A stretch of 11,329 nucleotides of DNA from Auxenochlorella pyrenoidosa. Lineage: Eukaryota > Chlorophyta > Trebouxiophyceae > Chlorellales > Chlorellaceae. The notes below the pieces were generated by a model. It saw only the letters and a list, made by a program, of their open reading frames with translations. It made no database searches and was not told the origin of the DNA. Location of the stretch: positions 624,385-635,713 of the forward strand of contig KQ481997.1 of the NCBI GenBank assembly GCA_001430745.1, given 5' to 3'. Made by a program: the position numbers and the translations under genes. Positions 1-7,530 of the stretch are shown here, piece after piece (positions within the stretch are counted from its first letter, which is position 1; every line of letters begins with the position of its first letter).

Positions 1-3000
1 ACGTGCAGGGCACGGCCGCCGTGGCTGTGGCTGGCCTGTACGGTGCCATGGCGGTGGCTGGCAAGCCCGCGTCTGGTGAGTGCAGTGTCCAAGCACCGCC
101 CGGGGTGGCAGGCGCCCGCCTGGAGGGGTGGTTTGCCTGACAGTAAGAGAAAACCCAACGATCTGTCTTGACCGCACCAGATACTGCTCCTCTGCGCCGG
201 CTGCCATGCCAACAACCTGCCGCTTTACTCGGCCTGATGCTGCTGCATATGCCATTTACCCTTGCATTCTTCTTGGTCCTGGGCTGCAGCGCTGGCGGAC
301 CAGAAGTTTGTGGTGCTGGGCGCCGGCTCCGCTGGCATGGGCGTGGTCTCCATGATCGCGCAGGTAAGCCACAACCCGCCCCCCGCGCCCCCCACCCCCC
401 CCCGGACCTCAAACCCCAACAACAGTATGCCCCCTTGGGTGCCGCCTTGGGCGGCCCTCCGGGCAGCAGCAGCAGCAGCAGCAGGTGCTCAGCCCGCCAG
501 CTGCCTCGTCGTGCCGCAGCACGCCGTCGACCACGGCCGCCGCGTGCTTCACACATGGCTGCGCCTCCCTGCCGGCGTCGTGCAGGGCATGGTGAAGCAG
601 GGGCTGTCGCCCACGGAGGCTGCCGCCCGCTTCTACGTGCTGGACCACAAAGGGCTGATCACGCAGCAGGTGAGGCCCGCCGGCACCCTGGCGCAACCAC
701 AGCTCGGCAGCTCGGCAGCCAGGCGGCAGAGCAGCTGTCAAGGGGGTGTGGCGCTGCCCGGCGGCACACGCGCCGCTGGGCACGCGGGGGGCGATCCCGC
801 CCATGGCTCCACTCCGCGTGCTTGCTGTGCATGCTGTGGCTTTGTGTGCTTCCCCTGCTCCCGCGTGCTCCCGGCTTGACATCTGGCGTGCCCGCCGCAT
901 GCGCCGCAGCCTCTAACAGTGTCGGCGGCGCGCTGCAGCTGCCCCTGAGCTGCTGCCCGCTGGTCCCCCACTGCTGCAGCGCCCGGGCTTGGAGCCGCAT
1001 GTGGTGCCCTTTGCCCGCAAGGATGAAGGCAGCCCGGGTGCGGTGGGGTTTGGGGTGTATGCTGGACGTGGGTGTGAGGTCGAAGGGTTGGGTTGTAATT
1101 ATGAGTTGGAGGGGCACCCTGGGTGTGGCCCCTGCCTCCAGCACACCGCTGCGGGCCAGCCTGCTGCGCACCAAGCGGCCACGCCCGTGCTTCCCCCTTT
1201 TCTGCAGAGGGCGAGGCCTTCATTGACGTGGTGCGCCGTGTGAAGCCTACCGCCCTCATTGGGCTGGCCGGCGCCGGCCGCCTGTTCACCCCAGACGTGC
1301 TCAAGTGAGCTTGTCGCCTGGCCGTGCCTGCACTATGCTGCCTCGCTCTGTTGGCGCAGTGCCGGTTGCTGCGGCATGATAAGCAGCCGGCGCGGCCTGC
1401 CTTTGCAGCCCCTGGACGCTCAACTAGGCACCCACTGTGCCTAGGTGCCCGTCGTGCCGACAGCAAGCGGCCTTGACTAGCCTTCGCCCAGACGCCTGCC
1501 TGGCCCTGCCCATACCCCCTCTACGGGCCGCTGCCCCATCCCCGGCTGGCCCGCATGCTGCAGCCAGGCCCCGCGCCTTTGGCCCGTCTTCTTTGTCCAG
1601 ATGCTGTGCCCAACCTCATGACCCGTTCAACCCCCCCCCCCCCCCCCCCCCCTCGCAGGCTGATGGCCCAGTTCAACGAGCGCCCCATCATCATGCCCAT
1701 GTCCAACCCAACCAGCCGCATGGAGTGCACCCACGAGGAGGCACAGAAGTACTGCGAGGTGGGCAGGCCGCTGCCTGGGTTTAAGGGTTGGGGTATAATT
1801 CAAAACAAATGGGTAGCGTCTGCCTGGAGGCAGATCAGTTGGGCATGGGCGAGGGGGTGAGGCGCGATGGCCGCCCAGCAGCATGTTGGGCGCGGGACTT
1901 GGCCACCTGGCAGGGCGTGGGCGAGGCGAGATTAGCTGACCAGCAGGGCGGGGGCACACTGTGGTCGGCTGCCCAGCGGGGCGGGACGCGCTTGGTGCCC
2001 GCCCTGTGCCTGCCTCCTCCCTGCCGCCTCCACGCAACCAGCGGCGCCACCGCAGCACCCTCCGCCCCCGTCTGGGCGGCCCATTGACCTCTTGCGCAGG
2101 GCCGTGCCATCTTTGCCTCTGGCTCCCCCCAGCCCGATGTGGAGTCCAACGGCAGGAAGTGCGCAGCCAGCCAGGCCAACAACATGTGAGCTTCGTCCTG
2201 TTTAGAAAACAAGTATGTTTTGTTAATGAAATAGAAACTACATTAGAGGTCCTTGCTTGAGTTTAGAAAACAACAATGTGTGAGCTGACGCCGGCGCCCG
2301 CCAGCGCTGCGACCGGCCACTACCCCCACTGGCTGGCGCCGGCGCCCGGCGCTCCTGCCCGCGGCGGCGCTGGCCTGCATGCCGCACCCGAACAGCGGTG
2401 CTCCCTGCACCCGTGCCAGCAGAGGAGCACCCTCCCAGGCTGGCTGGCAGGCGCCCTCTTCTTGTGCCATCCATCTTCCACCGTCCTTTCGACCCACCAT
2501 CAGTATTCGTCTGTCTTTCAGTAACTTTGCTAAAGTCCCCTCCACCCCCCGTCTACTGCCCCACCCCCAGGTACATCTTCCCGGGGCTGGCCATGGGCGC
2601 CTTTCTGGCGCGCGGCAACATCGTCACCGACGGCATGCTCATGGCGGCGGCGGAGAGCCTGTCAGAGTGAGGGGGCAGGGAGCAGGGCACAGCCATGCTG
2701 CTGCGCCAATCAACACCACCCCACTTTGAGGTGTCCTCGACACGGGCTTCGGCCCCCGGCTCAGCACGCCTGCTATGCTGCTGCGCTGGCACCGCGGGGG
2801 GACGCCCTGTCGGCAACCTCTGCGTGCCTCGCAGCTGCTGGTGCCCCGTTGCGAGGCCTCAGGGATCGGGCCTGAGTCGGCGGTGTGCAACTGCCCTGCA
2901 AGGGGCCGCTGCCTCGCCTGAATCCATGGTCGGACCGCCCCCAACTACCCACGCCCGCGCGCAGCCCCCACCCCCACCCCCACCCCCATCCCACCCCCCA

Positions 3001-4545
3001 CCCCACCCACCCACCCACATGCTCCCTTCACACACCGCAGCCTGATCACGCCGGAGGAGCTGGCGCAGGGCCGGGTGTACCCCAACATGCAGAACATCCG
3101 GTGGGGTGGGGCAGAGGGTGGGGGGTGGAGTGGGGCCTCGCTGCAATGGAGGGTCCCAGCAGAGCCTGGCCCTGCTCCGGGCCCCAGATCTGCCCAGCAG
3201 AAGCTCCTTGCACTCACCGCCATTCCCTGGTGCTGCCTGTGTGTACGAGTTCCGCTGGGGTGCAGGGCAGGGGGCGTGCACCCAATAGTTTGCCTCGCTG
3301 CTGCCCCGCTGGCCGCTGGCTGGCGCGCACGCGCATGCGGACTGCGACATGTGGCGGTGCTGTGATGCCTCTGCGCCTTGCAACATGACAGCCTTATGCC
3401 CAGCGTCTGAGCGTTTTGAAGTACTCTTGCTGTTTTCTCTACGTGCTGATTGCGTGGCCCCGGCCGCAGCGCCATCTCCCTGAATGTGGCGCTGGAGACA
3501 ATGAAGGCAGCAGCAGAGGAGGGCCACCTGCACAACGAGCATGCGGTGAGCGCTCACCACCAGTGCAGGTTTGTGAATAGCACCAGCTGCCGGGCTAGCG
3601 CCAGCCACACCCGCACCTCCCGGCCGCCCCGGTGCGGCTGCTTGTGCACCTGCGCGGCACAAATACTTACGCTGCTCGCACACACACTCTCACTGACCCC
3701 TGGACTGGGCCCCTGTCCTCTGCTGCCCCTGGTAGATCCGTGAGCTGTCCCGCGGCGACGACAGCCTGCGCCGCTACATCCAGAGGCACATGTGCGCAGC
3801 AGGGAGCTGTGCACGTTGGAATTTGGTGGGACAGGGGGGTGCAGGGAAGGCACCCAGCATGCTCGCGTGCCTCGCTCCTGCGAAGGCCGTGCACGCCGTG
3901 CAGTGGTGCGGTAGCTTGCAGCCAGCGGCCCAGGGTGCTGGCAGTAGTTGCCGGCAGCGTGTCGGCCTCGCAGCCGGCTGGGCTGCGGCTGTCCCAGCTG
4001 CGGCAATGCTGTCTTGCTGCCATGCTGCGCCAGCATGCCCACCCGCCCGCCCACCCACATGCCCGCCTGCCTGCCCGCCAGCCCGCCCACCTCGCTGCTG
4101 TGCGTCCTGCCCGTTTCCCTGCCTCAGGTTCTGGCCGGCTTACTGCAGCTTGATTCCCCTCCCAAACGCCCCCATGCCTCCCTCTGACTACTCCTGAGCC
4201 GTCGGCGCCTCCGCCTGCCTGCCTGCCAGCCTGCCCAACGGTACAGTCATGCCCACCACCTCTGCTTGGCAGCAGGCAGCGGACAGCTGCAGGCAGCAGA
4301 CAGCAGGGCTGCTGGCAACGCTGGCAAGCCTGCTGCTTCATGTCATGGAAGCGGGCGCCTGGGCCGCAGAACGGCGCCAGGCTGTCAGCATGCCAGGATA
4401 TTGCGGGGGCAGCGCCTCACCTGTCCAGGCATTGCCTGTCCAACCCTCTGCGCAACATCTCTGCCCCCCCCCCCCCCCCCCTTCCAGGTTCTTCCCAACC
4501 TACACCTCCCTGCAGCCCCGAGAGTCACGGCCTCCCTACCACTGA
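1..4545 (+). CDS. Malic enzyme (NAD-ME-like), C-terminal part, 5' incomplete, 12 exons
   Basis: Oxidative decarboxylation of L-malate to pyruvate and CO2, reducing NAD(P). Exons: 1-75, 290-363, 586-669, 980-1037, 1208-1304, 1659-1758, 2100-2185, 2571-2666, 3041-3100, 3470-3545, 3736-3791, 4488-4545 (stop TGA 4543-4545). All introns are GT-AG and the phases join into 305 residues. Counting from the first full codon: QGTAA after a probable metal-binding Asp whose codon is cut by the window edge; dinucleotide-binding loop GAGSAGMG at 35-42; DHKGLI at 69-74; SNPTS at 144-148; NNMYIFPG at 189-196. About half the usual 550-650 residue length is present, so the substrate-binding N-terminal half and any targeting peptide lie upstream. 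QANNMYIFPG and the ending RHMFFPTY resemble plant mitochondrial NAD-malic enzyme, by recall, more than NADP forms, so compartment and cofactor are inferred. Introns over 300 nt hold only C-rich and triplet repeats, plus the AT-rich patch at 2196-2285. Confidence 0.93.
463..483. repeat. (GCA)7 microsatellite in malic enzyme intron 2
   Basis: Seven perfect GCA units lie inside the 222-nt intron at 364-585. The intron has no stop in the reading frame, so the repeat would encode polyalanine if the intron were retained. Exon homology on both sides shows it is normally removed. Confidence 0.9.
1631..1652 (+). repeat. Poly-C tract (22 C) before the exon 6 acceptor of malic enzyme
   Basis: An uninterrupted run of 22 cytosines ends six bases before the intron's terminal AG (1657-1658). 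It stands where the polypyrimidine tract belongs, made of C instead of the usual T-rich mix. Homopolymer length is prone to sequencing error. Confidence 0.95.
2196..2285. repeat. AT-rich patch with 13-nt direct repeats in malic enzyme intron 7
   Basis: An abruptly AT-rich stretch sits a few bases inside the intron at 2186-2570. The 13-mer GTTTAGAAAACAA occurs exactly at 2200-2212 and 2261-2273. The 5' splice junction AACAACATGTGAGCT (2178-2192) has a near-copy, AACAACAATGTGTGAGCT, at 2269-2286. Together this looks like a small insertion with duplicated flanks. The origin (mobile element remnant, organelle DNA or local duplication) cannot be told by eye. Confidence 0.6.
2965..3020 (+). repeat. 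(CCCCCA)4 and degenerate C/A repeat in malic enzyme intron 8
   Basis: Four perfect CCCCCA units at 2965-2988 run into CCCA/CCCCA variants that continue to about 3020, just before the exon 9 acceptor (AG 3039-3040). The complementary strand has at least four runs of G, so it could form a G-quadruplex, and the C-strand an i-motif. It also serves as a pyrimidine tract. Confidence 0.85.
3792..4487 (+). other. Long intron 11 of malic enzyme with C-rich repeats
   Basis: At 696 nt this is the longest intron in the window. It holds CCCACCCG/CCTGCC-type repeats at about 4033-4095 and 4208-4236, an AGC/GCAG-rich block at about 4267-4315, and a poly-C run at 4464-4481 just before the acceptor AG at 4486-4487. 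I see no exon-like homology and no snoRNA boxes in it. Confidence 0.8.
4464..4481 (+). repeat. Poly-C tract (18 C) before the last malic enzyme exon
   Basis: Eighteen cytosines are followed by TTCCAG and the exon starting at 4488. This is the same arrangement as the 22-C run at 1631-1652 of the same gene. Confidence 0.95.
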
Positions 4546-5247
4546 AGCCCACTTGGCAGACAGTGTGCTCGAAGGCGGCACCTTGGCCGTGAGCGTGCTT
4601 GCTGCCCTGGCAGATAGGGCCCCCATCTGGGCTGCAACACGGTGTCGGGAACATGTGCAGCGCGCCCTGCCCCGCCCTCACTCCAGGCCTTCTCACTGTA
4701 GCAACATCGCTCGCTTGACGGCCCCCACGCTCCGGCCCCGCTCTCTGCACTGACAAACTGCATCCCGCTCAAGTGCCGTGCCGTGCACCCGAAGTGCCAA
4801 TTGCAGCCTGTCAACTTGCATCTGCTCTTGAACGCCAATCCTTAAAAACGCATGCACAAGCAAGTGCCCCGTCTTGAACTACTGCATGAACTGACTTAAC
4901 CACAGCCGTTCTTTGATTCTTCCATGCTAGTGACCCCGCCCCTGCTTGCTGCCCTTCCCGGCCCCTGCTGCTCCCACCTCTCCCCTGCCGAATTTTTTCA
5001 ACGACTCTTTTTGCAAGCGTGTCCCTGAGCGGTCTAGAAAGCAGTTGGGTGAGGGCTGAGAGGGCAGCAGCGGATGTTGGGCAGGGTACAGGGCCGGAGG
5101 GCTAGCAGAGAGAGGGACGGCAGCGGCAGCAGGAGGAGAGCAGTAATGGGGGAGCAAGCAGGGTGCAGGCAGCTGGCGGGACAGTATGCGTACATGGAGG
5201 GAAAAGTACAGATGAGATAGAACAGCTTTTGCAGGCATCCACCAGGC
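4546..5247. other. Convergent intergenic region / 3'UTRs of malic enzyme and APC11
   Basis: No coding exon is recognisable on either strand. The stretch at about 4836-4930 is less GC-rich than its surroundings and is a plausible 3' end for the malic enzyme transcript. The stretch at about 5040-5160 is purine-rich on the plus strand and probably belongs to the APC11 3'UTR. I found no TGTAA on the plus strand and none on the minus strand (TTACA), so both poly(A) sites are unplaced. Confidence 0.6.
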
Positions 5248-6029
5248 TCAATCTGAGTCTTCACCACCCACGGCTGCCTGCTTGAACTCCCACTGCCGCC
5301 GGCAGAATGGGCACTTCTGCTCCGCCTGGCTCTGCAGCCACCTGCGGAGGGACAGCGGGAGGGGGAAGGCGTTGAAGGGTGAGGGGGCTGCCAGGTGTGA
5401 TGTCAACAAGCCAAAGTCCGCGCAGGCCATGCTGCTGCCTCCCAAACGTCAACACGCCTTTGACAGTCAGACGCTCACATCGGGGGAGGGACAGACCGAC
5501 AAAGGTGAACAACCTGTGTGCACATCACTCGCATGCACACCAGTTGCCAGCCCTTATAGCAACACGCACGAGGCAACAATGCTGCCCCCACCCGTCCAAC
5601 CCACCCCCGCCCCCACCTGTTGATGCACTGCAGGTGGAAGGCATGCGTGCAGACCCCCCACACCACCGGCGAGTCGTCTCCAGGGTACTTGCCGTCGGGC
5701 GGGCAGCCGTCGAAGGGCATGCGGCAGATGCCGCACACGTCGTCGCCTGCAGGGTGGGCGAGGCGAGGAGGGCGCTCAACCAGGGGGGGGGGGGGGGGCT
5801 TGGCGAGCACTGGACTCCTCAGCCTGGCTGCATCCAACGCTCGAACGATCAGTGGAAGTCGGCGGAGGCAGAGCGAGCGGCGGAGCCACGCCGCAGAGCA
5901 GGTTAGTGGGTGATGTGGCCGGCGCACGCAAGCAGCAGCCAGTGCGTGCAGGACCCTGCCCGTCCCACCCGCATTCCATGTCCAGCTTGCAACGGCGTGC
6001 CACTTCTTGATCTTCACATCAAAAGTCAT
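5248..6029 (-). CDS. APC11: Anaphase-promoting complex subunit 11 (RING-H2), 3 exons
   Basis: Catalytic RING subunit of the APC/C ubiquitin ligase; with the cullin-like APC2 it recruits the E2 that ubiquitinates cyclins and securin. Minus-strand exons: 6029-5969, 5746-5617, 5341-5248 (stop 5250-5248), giving 94 aa against 84 in human and Arabidopsis. The N-terminal strand VKIKKWHAVASWTWNA that docks on the cullin partner is intact. The RING-H2 ligands are all present: C25, C28, C53, H55, H58, C61, C74, C77. The ATG at 6029 was chosen because it has G at -3 and fits the family start with two extra residues. Oddities: positions matching the human accessory-zinc ligands C34, C37, C44 and H58 are P36, G39, S46 and Q60, and a roughly ten-residue tail ending GGEDSD follows the usual end. 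Intron 1 contains a 16-G run on the plus strand. The identity is secure. Confidence 0.95.
5783..5798 (-). repeat. Poly-C tract (16 C on the sense strand) in APC11 intron 1
   Basis: Sixteen G on the plus strand read as C in the APC11 transcript, about 35 nt before the exon 2 acceptor (AG at 5748-5747). It has the same sense orientation as the poly-C runs in the malic enzyme introns. Confidence 0.92.
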
Positions 6030-6530
6030 GGCTGCCTGCAACTGCGACTACTGACTGGCGTTGCAGGGAAGGCCCTGCAACAGAGGCCGGCAGTACACAG
6101 CAGGTGTGGACAACGAGGGGCGAGGCAGCGGCAGCGGCAGCGGCGGCTGGGCAGAGAGACAGGCGGCGACAGGCGGCACCTCCCTTTGCGCTAGCGCACC
6201 CTGCAAGCGCGGCCTGCTGCTGCCTGTGGGGCAGCGCGCCTTCACTCAAGCCGTGCACTTCGTAGATCACTCCTGGGATGCCCTTTCGACTGCTGCTCAA
6301 TTGCGAAGGCTGTATTTGAATGAGGGGAGATAATATGCGAGGAAGCCGGTTAGGGCCGCCTTCTCCCCGCACCAATGTTGCAGGCGCCGCAGCACGAAAG
6401 CAGCAAACTTGGGCAAGGCTGAATCTGTGTCATCAAAGCCACCGATCACACGATCGCCGGTCCCGATCGCCGCTCTGCACTCAGGTCTTCACTTCAGCAA
6501 AGGGATTGCGGACGGCGAGCGTGGGGCGCC
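6030..6530. promoter_or_regulatory. Divergent upstream region between APC11 and the SKI8-like gene
   Basis: About 500 bp separate the two start codons, so both promoters and 5'UTRs must lie here unless an unseen 5' exon exists. Visible structure: a GGCAGC-type repeat at 6124-6147; a less GC-rich patch near 6290-6345; and a direct repeat CGATCGCCG at 6451-6459 and 6464-6472, about 60-80 bp before the SKI8-like ATG. No TATA box can be assigned with confidence. The promoter role is inferred from position only. Confidence 0.5.
6124..6147. repeat. GGCAGC tandem repeat in the divergent promoter
   Basis: Three GGCAGC units followed by GGCGGC. If the APC11 5'UTR extends this far, the repeat lies in it or just upstream. 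Confidence 0.85.
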
Positions 6531-7499
6531 ATGCGGCTGTCTCTGCTGCAAAAGCTGGAGAACGCGCATGAAGACAGCGTCTGGACAGCGGCGTGGGCCC
6601 CCGATGGCGACACTCTGGTCACGGGCTCTGTGGACGAGAGCGTAAAGCTGTGGAACGAGGCGGGGGACACTCTCGAGCAGAAGCATCAACTGGTGGGTGG
6701 GCATGGATCGAGCGAAAAGGGCCGAGGGCAGCCCAGCCGGCGACGCCGCCACCGCCGCCGCCGCTGCCTTGGAGCCCTTGCCTACTGCGTGCCCTGCCTG
6801 TGGCTCGCCCCACATTGCGTCCAATACAGCGCAAGGCCGCGTCATGGCGGACTGCACATGTCTCGCTGGCACCAGCTGATGGCACTGGCTCGCGTCATCG
6901 AACTGCTCGCCGCTCGCTCACGCTGCCATGCGCCGCCCGGCTGCAGCCGCCCCTGCCCGCCCATGTGCCCCTGCCGCTGCATGCACGGGGCATGCACGCA
7001 CGCCCACCCACCTCGCAGCCCAGCTCACTCGGTTCCAAACCCCATCCCCACGCTGTCCGCACCCACCCCCACCCCGTAAACTCCGCCACTCCCATGCTGT
7101 CCGTGACCCCCTGTTTACTCCTCTGGCAGGTGGGGCTGTCCCTAGGCGTGGTGGGCGTGGACGTCGACTCCAGCGGCAAGTTCGGCGCCTCGTCCTCGCT
7201 GGACAGCTACGTCACGATCTGGGACATGGCAGACTACTCCACAGTGCACCAGGTGGGCGGGGGTGCGGCGCCTCATGGTCTTGACATCAAGCTTTGCCGA
7301 CCCGGGCGCCCTCCAGCCGTCTACGACCCGTCGGGACCCGCCTGCGCCGCCTCTCTTCCTCGGCCCGCTGCAGCCCCCGGCGCCGCGCTGCTGTTGGAGC
7401 CGCCCCGCCGTGCCTGCCTGTGCTGCGCGCCCTTGCGCCGTGGAGCCAGCCAGCCAGCCTGCTCTGTGCGCCGACAGGAAGCGCTGGCCTGCCGCCACC

Positions 7500-7530
<31 letters not shown>

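Noticed and set aside
168..1226. 352-codon open frame on the plus strand
   Set aside because: It runs through four malic enzyme exons mostly in the wrong frame and through introns; the translation is Pro/Arg/Ala-rich noise.
2965..3020. Telomere-like or CRISPR-like repeat array
   Set aside because: The CCCCCA units are a simple C-rich intronic microsatellite with no spacers, located just before a confirmed acceptor.
2859..3683. 274-codon open frame on the minus strand across malic enzyme exons 9-10
   Set aside because: Low-complexity Gly/Ala/Arg-rich translation with no family resemblance, opposite to well-supported exons. Long chance frames are expected at this GC content.
5475..6041. APC11 as a single continuous 188-codon frame
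   Set aside because: The frame is open through intron 1, but it would split the family sequence between WTWNA and GDDVCGIC and lacks the last two RING cysteines, which lie in the exon at 5341-5248. GT-AG splicing restores the exact family pattern.
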